A DNA stretch of 64,000 nt from Ophiura sarsii (GCA_035610835.1 CM069445.1:30554811-30618810); one strand, 5' to 3'; numbered from the stretch's first letter, positions 41,735 through 51,022 are shown. The notes: generated by a model from the letters alone, not told the origin. Numbers and translations: made by a program.

Positions 41735-42019
41735 CAATCATGTTCAAAACTGTTGGGACACTTCCTGCATGTCCTGTGAAACGGTGGTCCCTCCCCCTAA
41801 ACTCAATGTTGGTCCATATAAAAGCATCGTCCAGCAATGGGCTGTGTTATATATATCAGCCCCAACATTGGTTTGGGGGGGGGGGGGGGGGTGAGAGGGA
41901 TGGCAGCTTTACATAAACTAGTTTTGACTATCATACTTTCAACTGACAGCTTTTTACTAATTTTGAAAGATATTTGATGCGCACGTGTATAGTGTCCCAA
42001 CAGGTTTTGAACAAGATTG
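41735..42019. mobile_element. Last MITE copy, right boundary of the array
   Basis: This is a full-length 285-bp copy with 17 G in the tract. It ends in CAAGATTG, after which the sequence switches to a unique AGGGTTAATG instead of the usual TATTAAAGC. The array is therefore bounded by a complete MITE at both ends. Both outer flanks carry AG at the element edge, unlike the TA found at internal sites. Confidence 0.9.
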
Positions 42020-42239
42020 AGGGTTAATGTTATGTTACTTTGTAAATAACAGGTTTTACACAGTTTTAATAACGGATGAATAGGACATTGGCAAACTGTT
42101 AACATTTCGAAAACACTCTGTATTAGAGACAATTTCACTGGAGATGATTTTGTCACTCCTTGCACCATAGTGCTACAATCATTGTTATTCTACAGTAGTG
42201 ATGTGGGGTCTTTAATACCAATGTTGTAACACGCCGCCC

Positions 42240-43448
42240 GCCGAGTGCACCAATGACGGGTAACTTAAAGGGAGGTAAGCTACCTCCCTAGTACTTATGC
42301 TGTAACTGTAGCATAACTTACTAACGATGTAGTTCTTAGAGCACAACTGGTGAATAACAACAGAAGAGTAAACTAGCGAGGTAAATATCCACATTAATCA
42401 GCATCGTCCCCTTACAAAATTAATTGGCGCATATGCGAAGTGTTAACCTATAGTTTACTGTAAAATTCTGACGTGAATGGTCCTCCGTAATATTTAAAAT
42501 GTGTCGTCACTCGCTAGGTCATAGGTGAGTGTACATAAATATTCATAAATAATCACGTTGAGTCGGCCTGCGTTCCGGACAAAAAAATGACGGCATTTTT
42601 TTGGCCAAAAATTTCGAATTTGTTCAACGCTTTTTCAAAAATAAGGACTATCATGACATTACAAACATATTTTGGGCGAGGGGCACATACAAATATTGCA
42701 CCAAAAAGCACAATTTTAATGAAAAACACAAGCACCCGATGGAAACAATTATATACAATTATAACACATCCCTTTACACAAATACTTCCGTGGCGTGGAT
42801 ACCTTGTGCTTCGCTTGTTAACCGCAGAACCCCGGTTCGATCCCCAGACCACGCACGGCACGATATGCTTTTATTTTTTATTCTAGTTCTAACCTTCCAC
42901 TCACAATAATGTTGAAACTTCAGTTTTTAATTAATAAAAACAATAATAAGTTTATTTATTTAGTCATTATTTAATATCCTTGGACAATTAGTACATTTTG
43001 GTCAAAATATGACCCAAAGTCGGTGCGATTAGTGTTTGAATGGGCAAAAGGAGTTGATCTAAATTTTAACTAAAAAAATCACCAAATTGCATGAATGGAT
43101 TTTCAAAAATATAAAATCTTTCAGCTTACGAGGTAAGGGGTCACATTCCATGTCAAATAGACACCCCCTGGGTATGCAAGCGCAATTGGTCCTTCAGCAT
43201 CAGCGAATCATCCCCTCCAATGTTCACAACAAATTTACGCTACTGCTAGAATCGACTGACTTGTGGCATAAAACGTTATGCCCCAACTTACTCTTGGGTC
43301 CGGTCAGGTATAACATTTAGCGTAATTTACCTGCCAGTTACTAGCCTAGTAGCTTACCCCGCATTAGCGATCTCAAAATTTTGGGTTACGCCTCAGTTAC
43401 TAGCGAGGTAGCGCTATTCTTCAGCTACCCGTCATTGGTACACTCGGC
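42240..43448. mobile_element. DNA transposon remnant with ~65-bp imperfect terminal inverted repeats
   Basis: The left end GCCGAGTGCACCAATGACGG matches the reverse complement of the right end (GCCGAGTGTACCAATGACGG), and similarity continues to about 65 bp. Subterminal words related to GCTACCTCCCTAGTA occur in both ends, and a further GTTACTAGCCTAGTAGCTTACC lies near 43336-43357. The interior has no transposase; open frames of about 100 codons near 42553-42909 overlap a tRNA-like sequence and look like shadows. I cannot settle the target-site duplication because the outer bases on both sides are C-rich. hAT or Mutator-like are possible from the subterminal repeats, but this is inference. Confidence 0.65.
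42788..42864 (+). ncRNA. tRNA-like / SINE head inside the inverted-repeat element
   Basis: CCGTGGCGTGG at the start can pair with CCACGCACGG at the end. A good B box GGTTCGATCCC lies at about 42834-42844 and an A-box-like GTGGCGTGGATACC at about 42791. The segment CTTGTTAACCG looks like an anticodon loop with GTT, as in tRNA-Asn, but the anticodon stem is poor. It is probably a tRNA pseudogene or a tRNA-derived SINE head. Confidence 0.5.
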
Positions 43449-43878
43449 CCTTTAAAAAGTTCAACTTGTCAGTAGAAATTATATTTAATTATTTTATGTG
43501 TGACTGATTTATGTGACTTCTTGTATGGAAATGTAGCTTTTATTCTAATGTCACTCAAATTCTTTTAATATTCTATATAATATTGGTGTGTTTTATGTAA
43601 ATGATAATTGGTGTTTATACGTGTTGTGAGGAATAAATAAATGAAGATAAAAGAAGAAAAAAGTTAACCTTGAATATTGAGGCTATGTCCGTCGACTTAT
43701 TTGTAAACGCACATACGACGGTGTTAGGCTTGCATCGACGATTTGTGGACAGTGATTTTTCTCTATTCGCAGGTTTACTTTGCTTAAATTTTAAAGAAAA
43801 AGTGCACCTATAAGATCAAAATAGCACCATCAATAGCCAGGTTTTTGTATTATCAAAACAAGACTGTTCTTATTACAG
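43449..43878. other. Intergenic or intron sequence before the first visible hemocyanin exon
   Basis: AT-rich sequence with no exon that I can recognise. The stretch GGAATAAATAAATGAAGATA near 43630-43650 resembles the 3' tail of a non-LTR retrotransposon, but no coding remnant precedes it. The region ends in a pyrimidine-rich tract and TTACAG at 43873-43878, which serves as the splice acceptor of the first visible exon. Confidence 0.45.
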
Positions 43879-44150
43879 AACGACGGTACGAAAACTGTTA
43901 CAACACCACTTAAATTATTTCGAGTAATTATCGGTTTCTATGGTAACGAGAAATTGGATCACGTGTACGGTGATGGCATCCACATGTATGAGCATTTGAT
44001 AGTATCCGTAACAGACCCGGAGGTGGGAAATGGACAATCGCTTGGTGTTTTGGGAGTTGTGGAAACATCCATGAGAGACCCACTATTTTATCGCCTGCAT
44101 GCTGAGAAGTTCGTACTCTCAGAATATTACGAACATCTTCAACCGTACAG
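43879..44150 (+). CDS. Hemocyanin-family exon encoding the CuB site
   Basis: The acceptor is TATTACAG at 43871-43878 and the donor is GTATAG at 44151. The exon encodes about 90 residues, including FYGNEKLDHVYGDGIHMYEH and LGVVETSMRDPLFYRLH, which align with the family pattern YG.LHN.GH ... G.MSDT.TS.RDP.FYRWH. The final two bases AG join with C of the next exon to make Ser. Upstream exons were not found in the window. Confidence 0.88.
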
Positions 44151-46582
44151 GTATAGAAATGGTTAATTACACAATTTAATTCAATTAACTGACCCGTTAA
44201 ATATAAATGTACCCTAGATTGCTATTGGCTCATTGACCCATTTGCTCATTTGCTCATTGACTCATCGGCTTATTATATTGGCTCATTGACTCTCACCTGT
44301 AATAGTAAACGCATCCATCCCTAACTTTGAAATAAAAAGAAAAATATAGCCAAATATGGAAAGAACTGATAACCAGATGAGACATCATGGAACATAGTCA
44401 ACCGTGAACTTCAACCCACTAGTGAAATCGTTACGTTGAACCGCTCATTCAGGGCCCATTTGACTTTGAACCTTGATCTTGAACCCGACCCACCTCAAAA
44501 CCGCACCCGTAGAGGCACCTATTATACTACTCATATATCATAAATAACATTTCTTATCACTTTTAATTATAGCAAGGCAGAGTTTGAGTTCCAAAATGTA
44601 GAAATAAGCGATGTTGAACTTGTCTCGACAAAACCAAATGAGGAAGACGCTGCATTATCCAACGTCCTGAAGACTTATTTGGAAACAGTAGAGGTTGATA
44701 TTCAACATGACCCATCTGTTGCACATGCTCGAGCTCAAGCCGATGGCGTTCCTATCTTGGTAAGGACATACAACGGCTTTTATACGTTAAATTGAACTTC
44801 CGGCCTTAAATAATGTTTATGATATTATATCGACATGTTTCCCTCAAAATTATTTCTTGTGGTGACGTAACAACATATGGGCCTCCGAAAGTGTGTAAGG
44901 CATCGAGCACAAGACCCATTTTTAAGGCGCCTTTGTATATCGTATAGACACTTGAAGAAATACTATCTTGAATTTGATTCGCTCTCCTCGTATAATACTA
45001 ATAGGCAGCCAATGTAGATTGTCCATGAGAGGTGATGGGCTATCACACTTGTCAGCAGAGAATATGAGTTTAACGGCTTTGTTTTGGAGAGATTGTAGCC
45101 AGCCCAGGTCCTTATATTTGGTCTCATACATGAGTGCATTGCCGTAGTCTAGAGGCGAAAGAAGGTCCAATAATTAATGTTGGCATAAAATTAATGTTAT
45201 GATGTTGTAATGAATGCATTTTCTATTACTGTTCCGTTATAAGATTTATCACAGGTATATTGGAGCCTAACAAACTTAGCCCGGTTCCAACGCACTCAAC
45301 TTCTCCATGTGTCGTCCTACACTTACCTCTGTCAAAATGTCTGTGCCAAGTAATCGCGTTGGACGGTCCTTAGAAATTATTCAGTGGTCGTGTGGCCCAG
45401 AAAGACAAAAATGTGTTGTTAATTTGTATTATATTTGTTTTTATTTGAATCACAGGTTGGCGTAGAGCGATTGAATCATGATGGGTTCATGTACAAAATG
45501 ACTGTATCTAACCGCAACGCAGTTCCTGTATCTGCGACGGCACGCATATTTATGGCGCCCTATATCGATCGAAGAACTGGAAAACCCTTCAAGAGCCTTA
45601 TTGAACAACGTGATCAGTTCTTTGTGATGGATAAGTTCATCATCAATTGTAAGTTTAAAAATAGTTGTTTTAGGATATCTTGAATTGAATATTATGACAG
45701 CGGTAGTTAAGCGAATAATTTCAAGAAATTTTACCATTTCAGGGACTATTCCATTAGTGTTTTAAATATTTTTGACTACTTTGGATGTACAAAGTTAAGT
45801 GAGTCAAATATAAGAAAAAAACCATCGTCCGTAGTGTGTAGACTTTGTATTACTTCTGCTTTCACATGCCTTTTCATGCTTTGTCTCAGACAATCCTTTT
45901 TGCTGCTAAGTCTATTTAACTTTTTTGAGATGGAAAAATTACCTTACAGACGCACCATTAAGGTGCCTTTAGACCTTGGTCTATTATACCTGTTCGATTT
46001 TGGCACGCGATTAAACATTGTCGCAAGTTATCGGACATGTACCAATATACTATGGCAGGTAATTACCTGCCATGAATATACAAATGATATAAGATGCCGC
46101 CATTATCTTTAGGAAGTAAAATACTTTTCAACATATTTTTTTCCCACGATATTTTTCTAAATACAGTGAATCCGGGGTTGAACGTTATCGAGCGTCAAGA
46201 TGTAGAATCCACCCTCGCATCCCCCGACAAGCTTTCCGTGGAAGATCTGAAGACTGGAGGGATGATGGGACGTCGGAATGCAGGTTGTTTTTGGCCGCAG
46301 AATCTGCTCCTTCCTCGTGGCAATGCACAAGGTGTCGATTTTGACGTTTTCGTCATACTGACGGACCAGTCACGCGATCAAGAAGGGGCATCTGATGCAG
46401 GATCTGAGCCCAAATCAAATCCATGCGGTATCATGTCCGATAATGATAAACATATCGAATTAGGTTACCCTTTTGAACGAAAATTGACCCAGGAGGTTGC
46501 TGATTATTTGGTCGGTACAGCTAGAAATGCCTTTGTCGGTCAAGTGAAAATTCAGCACGATGGCAAACGTCCACGATATTAG
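43879..46582 (+). CDS. Arthropod-type hemocyanin / prophenoloxidase-family protein, 3' half (four exons)
   Basis: Exons 43879-44150, 44573-44759, 45456-45648 and 46167-46582 join in frame with phases 2, 0 and 1, giving 1,068 nt (355 residues plus stop). The product covers the second half of the copper-binding middle domain and the whole C-terminal immunoglobulin-like hemocyanin domain. All three CuB histidines are present: two in IHMYEH (codons at 43981 and 43993) and one in DPLFYRLH (44098). Family landmarks follow in order: a counterpart of LPPYT..EL.F.GV (LQPYSKAEFEFQNV), DKFIINLNPGLNVIER, the GCFWPQNLLLPRG segment, then ELGYPFER and a short C-terminus. Members bind O2 or oxidise phenols at a dinuclear copper site; sequence alone does not decide which. 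Full-length relatives have about 650-700 residues, so the N-terminal and CuA part is missing here and lies upstream of the window or is lost. The usual GCGWPQHM thioester-type motif is altered (F for G, N for H). The uninterrupted frame and clean splice sites argue for a functional gene. Confidence 0.9.
44573..44759 (+). CDS. Hemocyanin-family exon linking CuB and C-terminal domains
   Basis: The acceptor is TTTTAATTATAG (ending 44572) and the donor is GTAAGG at 44760. The exon encodes SKAEFEFQNVEISDVEL and continues to ARAQADGVPIL, with an acidic stretch. It corresponds to the start of the C-terminal beta domain in the family. The exon ends in phase 0. Confidence 0.87.
44885..45175 (-). pseudogene. 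Non-LTR retrotransposon reverse-transcriptase C-terminal fragment
   Basis: On the minus strand the frame reads LDYGNALMYETKYKDLGWLQ, then LQNKAVKLIF and LHWLPI, followed by a FKIVFLQV-like segment. This matches the well-known thumb-region signature of CR1/Jockey-like LINEs (SRLDYCNALLYG ... LQ..QN.AARL ... LHWLP...RI.FKI). Only about 90 residues remain. The fragment sits antisense in hemocyanin intron 2 (44760-45455) and is a dead 3' remnant. Confidence 0.8.
45456..45648 (+). CDS. Hemocyanin-family exon, C-terminal beta domain
   Basis: The acceptor is TGAATCACAG (ending 45455) and the donor is GTAAGT at 45649. The exon encodes VGVERLNHDGFMYKMTVSNR and ARIFMAPYIDR, ending QRDQFFVMDKFIIN. This matches the family pattern ...F.Y.I.V.N......A.VRIFLAPKYD..G......E.R..F.E.DKF. 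It ends with one base of a Leu codon completed by the next exon. Confidence 0.88.
46167..46582 (+). CDS. Hemocyanin-family terminal exon
   Basis: The acceptor is TTCTAAATACAG (ending 46166). Reading begins with the completed Leu and NPGLNVIERQDVEST, then RNAGCFWPQNLLLPRG, the strand GVDFDVFVILTDQS, NPCGIMSDNDKHIELGYPFE and VKIQHDGKRPRY before TAG at 46580-46582. The family usually has a CGCGWP motif and a later SYCG, forming two disulfides. Here only one Cys remains at each place, so one disulfide is the most that can form. Confidence 0.9.
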
Positions 46583-46626
46583 ATAGGTCAGGTCGACCTT
46601 AGACAATAGAACAAAATGTATCAATT

Positions 46627-46632
46627 AATAAA
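46627..46632 (+). promoter_or_regulatory. Polyadenylation signal AATAAA
   Basis: A canonical AATAAA lies 45 bp after the hemocyanin-family stop codon. It is the first such signal downstream and supports a short 3' UTR. Confidence 0.65.
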
Positions 46633-46706
46633 GAAATACTTTAAATAAGATATGCACGTATATACGGTATATGTTTGGTGGTGGTTCATAATATAAATAT
46701 TTTGAG

Positions 46707-47013
46707 TGCCCATTAAATATTATTATATCGATGCTGATAAGTGGAATAAAAATACTGACGTCTTACTAGAAACTATAGACCGAGCCCCTTCAATTTGTTT
46801 GTGTTGTTTGTTTTGTTTAATCTCTAAAAATTTCAAAGCGAGATTGCCAAGCAATATTGCTCTAATTTTCATTCTCTACATACAGTGAAAACATTTTTGT
46901 AATTTTCCATTTTATAAGATATATAATGCCCATTGAATTAAATCAATATATTTATACCTATTTAGTGGAATAAAAATACTGGCACTTCACTCGAAGCTAT
47001 AGAAAGGGACCCA
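46707..47013. repeat. Two diverged direct repeats (~85 bp, 220 bp apart)
   Basis: The segment at about 46707-46788 and the segment at about 46927-47013 share TGCCCATT at the start, AGTGGAATAAAAATACTG in the middle and an AACTATAGA / AGCTATAGA end. The sequence between them is AT-rich and non-coding. The origin is unknown. Confidence 0.55.
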
Positions 47014-47045
47014 AGATAAAATAAAAAAAATCACAATATGATATA

Positions 47046-47640
47046 CAGGCATAAAAAAGTTACTATACAGGTAATGAATGGGCTTTTAACTCTAAACATA
47101 ATATATCCTACTTAAAAATATTAAATTATAAAGTTGTTCAAACATTTATCTTCTTTAATAATAGATTGCGCGCTAGGATCGGTGGAATATTGAAGAAGTG
47201 ACAATCCAAAATGTAACTACGGGTAAAGTCACAACATCAAGTCAACATGTGAAAATCGGACTTCACCATACTAGTACATAGGCTTATGTAAACATTCGGG
47301 CATTTTATAAACAATCTCCACAAATTTCATATTTTAATCAACATTTTGTGTAGATTTCAAAAATTCTTGGTGGGAATTTTCTAAGTGGTGTCTTGGGCGC
47401 TTTTTGGGCTACTTTTGGCGGCCATCTTGTTTTGACTTTTTGATGGTATTGAAATCGATAAAATGGGAGTACTTGGCATGTAAAACATTTGCACACCATC
47501 TCTTATGATATAATTAGAAATATGTGATAAGTAAATCTCTAAAAATAAAATTAACATTCACTCTATGGCATTTTTGTGTGCTTTATGGGCTACTTTGGGT
47601 GCTTTTTGGGTGCTTTTCGGGCTCATTTTGCCATGTGCAT
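47046..47640 (+). mobile_element. MITE-family copy (CAG-TCAT family), plus orientation, truncated
   Basis: The element starts after TA with CAGGCATAAAAAAGTTACTA and continues TACAGGTAATGAATGGGC. It is related to the complete element at 58293-58856 through the first ~170 bp. Beyond that it shares about 400 bp, including a GGCGGCCATCTTGTTTTGAC segment and repeated GGGC(T)-TTTTTGGG words, with the inverted copy at 53437-53980. No matching right terminus is present. Confidence 0.65.
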
Positions 47641-48680
47641 GAATGTAGACGTTTTAGTGGTAATTGGTAATTTATTTTTGATGTATTTGTATCATTTTGT
47701 ATTTATTTTCGTGTAACTCAAATATAATACTCTGATTTTCAAGACACACCCTAAATGCGTATTTCACCTTAAATACTAGTAAAACAGGTGTCTCTTCTGA
47801 ACGAGGTCTGTTTCATAAAAAGTGTAAAGAAATGGGTATATCACAATCAAATATATTCCTGGTTAAAAAGAACTTTCAAGTATGATATACATTACTTTTC
47901 CTGATCCTATTGATAGCAAAGTGAATGCAAGGAAATTAAGAAACGAGTTCAAGAGGATTTTGAAAAAGTACCCTTTTTCTTTAAATATATATAAAAAGTT
48001 TAAAAAACTTATTCAAAATGTCCTCAAAAATGAGAAAAAGCTAAAAACAAATCGCTCAAATTATATAGAACAACAAGGAGACAGTGTCTAATATACATAA
48101 TGATATGCAACAGGGCTGCTAAGGGGTGATTAAAGGGTTCAGAAGGCACCCCTTAAACTGAGAACAAATTGTGACTAACGTTACTAAATGGGCCTATATT
48201 GCACCTGTTAAATCATATTATGTTGATATAATATACGTGTATTATGTAAAGTGAGATGTACAAGGCAATAATCTATAAACATAACTCGGGGTTCTAGATA
48301 TTGGTTCGGGGGGATCAAAAGACCCCCTTTAAGGATAAGCCTAAGGATAAGCCACATTAATGCCAAATCTCGTTAGTTTCGTTTCATTACATTTTGAGAA
48401 TTGTGATCCCCATTTTTTATTTTGGAAATGGTAAAATGGAAAGGGTATATTGTTGCGGAACCTTTTTATACAAAAATATGGCTTGCGCATTTAGGGCCAG
48501 ACGGGCAAAATGTGTTAATCTTGGTTTATCTTTGTTGTTAGGTGCTATTGTTGGTATCAAAATGTGCCACAAAGATTCATCCAAATGTCTATTTAGCCTG
48601 TTTGTTAAAAAAATAATCGAAAGTTACTCTAAAGGACCTAAACATGACTTGACTTTCTTTTGTTGAGCATTTTACATACG
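47641..48680. other. Gene-poor stretch with two unrecognised ORFs
   Basis: Two open frames on the plus strand are 69 and 90 codons long (47882-48091 and 48394-48666). The first is Lys-rich and basic; the second has a Cys/aromatic-rich start. Neither carries a motif I recognise, and both are short enough to occur by chance or to be transposon debris. I see no other structure. Confidence 0.35.
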
Positions 48681-48686
48681 TCACAG

Positions 48687-48829
48687 GTGTAACTCCCAAT
48701 TCGGTTTCGGTCCGTGTCTCACTCGACAGGTCTGAACAAACAAAAGTTATCAGTATAGATGCTTATAAATCCTATCGACTTATTGAGGATCTGTGTGCGA
48801 GTCTTGGTTTACCTAGAAGAACAGCTGAG
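48687..48829 (+). CDS. Possible isolated exon, unrecognised protein
   Basis: A good acceptor (TACGTCACAG, ending 48686) precedes an open frame reading VTPNSVSVRVSLDRSEQTKV and then SYRLIEDLCASLGLPRRTAE. A weak donor (GTGTCA) follows at 48830, and the frame remains open to about 48883. Codon composition looks more protein-like than its surroundings. I do not recognise the family, and no partner exon is evident nearby. It may be a transposon remnant. Confidence 0.25.
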
Positions 48830-49002
48830 GTGTCATTTTTATGGATTCTAGCTTTACAAATTACAGTGGAATGGTTAATATAGACTTAGAAAAATCAAAG
48901 GCAGCCGTGGTCCACCATTGTTTGGGCGAACTTCAACTATCACATGGTTATTAAATAATTCATCATTCATTATTTCACCGCTTGTGTTATTAATTGATCA
49001 CA

Positions 49003-50506
49003 GGGTGACGCGAGTTATATGATCTCTTGTGGTCATTAAATGATCTCATGTGGTCATTAAATGAACCCCTGTGGTCATTAAATGATCACATGTGGTCATT
49101 AACTATCCCATGTGGTCCTTAAATGTTCCCTTGTGGTCCTTAAATGATCCCTTGTGGTCCTTAAATGATCCCTTGTGGTCCTTAAATGATCCCCTGTGAC
49201 TCTTAAATGATCCCCTATGGTCATTAAGTGATCTCCCGTGGTCATTTAATGGTCACCTGTGGTCATTAAATGATCCTCTGTGGTCATTAAATGATCCCCT
49301 GTGGTCATTTAATGATCCCCTGTGGTCATTAAATGATCCTCTGTGGTCATTAAATGATCCCCCGCGGTCAATAAATGATCCCCTGTGATCATTACATGAT
49401 CCGTGGTCATTAAATACCCATGTGGTCCTTAAATGATCCCTTGTGGTCCTTAAATGATCCCTTGTGGTCATTTAAATGACCCCCTGTGGTCCTTAAATGA
49501 TTCTCTGTGGTCCTTAAATGATCCCCTGTGGTCCTTAAATGATCCCCTGTGGTCATTAAATGATCCCCTGTGGTCAATAAATGATCCCCTGTGGTCATTA
49601 AATGATCCCATGTGGTCATTAACTATCCCATGTGGTCCTTAAATGTTCCCTTGTGGTCCTTAAATGATCCCTTGTGGTCATTTAAATGACCCCCTGTGGT
49701 CCTTAAATGATTCTCTGTGGTCCTTAAATGATCCCCTGTGGTCATTAAATGATCCCCTGTGGTCAATAAATGATCCCCTGTGGTCATTAAATGATCCCAT
49801 GTGGTCATTAACTATCCCATGTGGTCCTTAAATGTTCCCTTGTGGTCCTTAAATTGATCCCCTGTGACCCTTAAATGATCCCCTGTGGTCATTAAGTGAT
49901 CCACAGTGTTCATGTAATGATCCCCTGTGTTCAATAAATGATCCCCCGTGGTCATTAAATGATCCGCTGTGGTCATTAGATATCCCATGTGGTCATTAAA
50001 TGACCCCTTGTGGTCCATAAATGATCCCTTGTGGTCAATAAATGATCCCCTGTGGTCATTAAATGATCCGCTGTGGTCATTAAATATCCCATGTGGTCAT
50101 TAAACGATCCCTTGTGATCCTTGAATGATCCCTTGTGGTCCTTAAATGATCCCTTGTGGTCCTTAAATGATCCCCTGTGGTCCTTAATGATCCCCTGTGG
50201 TCCTTACATGATCCCTTGTGGTCCTTAAATGATCCCCTTTGACCCTTAAATGATCCCCTTTGACCCTTAACTGATCCCCCGTGGTCCTTAATTAATCCCT
50301 TATGGTCCCATAAAAGGACCACAAGGGATCATTTAAAGGAACACAAGGGATCATTTAAAGGAACACAAGGAATCATTTTCTTGTGGTTCTTTAAATGATC
50401 CCTTGTGGATCTTTAAATGATCCTGTGGTCCTTATATGATCACTTTTGGTCATTGAATGATCACTCGTGGTCATTAAATGACCACTTGGGTCTTTAAATT
50501 ATCACA
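49003..50506. repeat. 21-bp minisatellite (~1.5 kb)
   Basis: The unit is close to TGTGGTCATTAAATGATCCC plus one C (21 bp), with variants such as CCTTAAATG for CATTAAATG and CTTGTGG for CCTGTGG. There are about 70 copies. Because 21 is a multiple of 3, reading frames stay open on both strands (for example NDHRGSF repeats on the minus strand). These are not genes. Larger blocks recur: the segment around 49430-49640 is repeated with small changes at about 49640-49830. Confidence 0.95.
50313..50379. repeat. Inverted block inside the 21-bp minisatellite
   Basis: Three units read AAGGRACACAAGGRATCATTT, the reverse complement of the surrounding TTTAAATGATCCCTTGTGG units. The block is flanked on both sides by units in the normal orientation, so it can fold into a long hairpin with its neighbours. 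This is an inversion or a foldback duplication within the array. Confidence 0.85.
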
Positions 50507-50950
50507 TGGATGGTAATGATCTTAAGTCATGAATATATTTAGTCAGACAGTTCTGTCATCTGTGGTTCAACGATGTCTATTGGTGTCCCATTTTAAAGAG
50601 ATTTCGGTTTTAAATCCGTACTCAAGCGGTGAACCAAACAAAATAAGTACCATACAAACAGGTGTATACTCCAGTAAAGTAAAGTGAAGTAAAGACTCGC
50701 GTCGAGCTTCTTAAGCTCGCACGCGGGGTGCCCATCTCTCTTTCATTATCGTTTGGGCCAGACTCCCCCATGTAATATTTGGCTGTGTGTGGGGTGGGGG
50801 GGGGGGGGGGGGGGGGGGGGGGTCGCCGAACTCCTCCCGCATAGCGAGTCTGTTTTACTTCCCAACATGAATTAATGCCGGTACCCAATTATACACCGGG
50901 TAAAGCGTAGCAAGTGCGGTAAAGTGCCTTGCCCAAATACACAACACGCT
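50507..50950 (-). mobile_element. Body of a tRNA-derived SINE with a 27-G homopolymer
   Basis: The segment lies downstream (on the minus strand) of the tRNA-like head at 50951-51022. It contains an uninterrupted run of 27 G at 50796-50822 and the short inverted words GCTTCTTAAGC (50707-50717). I see no coding potential; the open frame across the G run is a poly-Pro artefact. The far end of the SINE is unclear, somewhere near 50590. Confidence 0.45.
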
Positions 50951-51022
50951 GGCACCAACGGGGCTCGAACCCACAACCTTTGTATTGCGGAGCGAGGGTG
51001 AATGCGTTGGACCACGCGTGCC
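50951..51022 (-). ncRNA. tRNA-like SINE head
   Basis: On the minus strand the ends GGCAC and GTGCC pair. The T arm GTGGG-TTCGAGC-CCCGT forms five pairs including two G-U, and the B box is GGTTCGAGCCC. The D and anticodon arms are irregular, so this looks tRNA-derived rather than a functional tRNA. It gives the SINE internal pol III promoter elements. Confidence 0.6.

Larger units (their letters stand above)
1300..42019. repeat. 40.7-kb tandem array of a ~1.7-kb unit (MITE plus 1,413-bp body)
   Basis: Near-identical units repeat head to tail. The MITE part starts (G-tract length in brackets) at 1300 (21), 3002 (13), 6113 (11), 7805 (24), 9510 (17), 11208 (14), 12903 (19), 14603 (16), 16300 (14), 17995 (17), 19693 (12), 21386 (13), 23080 (12), 24773 (13), 26467 (14), 28162 (14), 29857 (17), 31555 (13), 33249 (16), 34946 (18), 36645 (15), 38341 (16), 40038 (16) and 41735 (17). 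The structure is MITE-(body-MITE)n, with one MITE missing at 4696. Unit lengths of 1692-1705 bp differ almost only by G-tract length. Point variants are shared by runs of adjacent units, which indicates local spread by unequal exchange or conversion. Copies differ at only a handful of bases, so amplification is recent. The left flank is unique up to 1299 and the right flank resumes at 42020. Confidence 0.97.

Noticed and set aside
1305..41979. Recurrent 60-87-codon ORFs (MFKTVG..., MSCETV..., MGHYTRAHQ...) in the array
   Set aside because: All lie in the MITE and overlap on both strands. Their C-termini change with G-tract length, as expected for a non-coding element.
1211..42168. A gene interrupted by the array, from joining minus-strand frames across the two flanks
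   Set aside because: Removing the array and one AG joins the flanks into a short open frame of about 70 codons, but it has no recognisable motif and such a length is plausible by chance.
42553..42909. Three overlapping ORFs of about 100 codons
   Set aside because: They overlap on both strands across a tRNA-like sequence and carry no protein motif.
45450..45737. Minus-strand 95-codon ORF opposite the hemocyanin exon
   Set aside because: Shadow of the real plus-strand exon at 45456-45648.
49253..50322. ORFs with DHRGSF / TTGDHL repeats
   Set aside because: By-products of the 21-bp minisatellite, where the period is a multiple of three.
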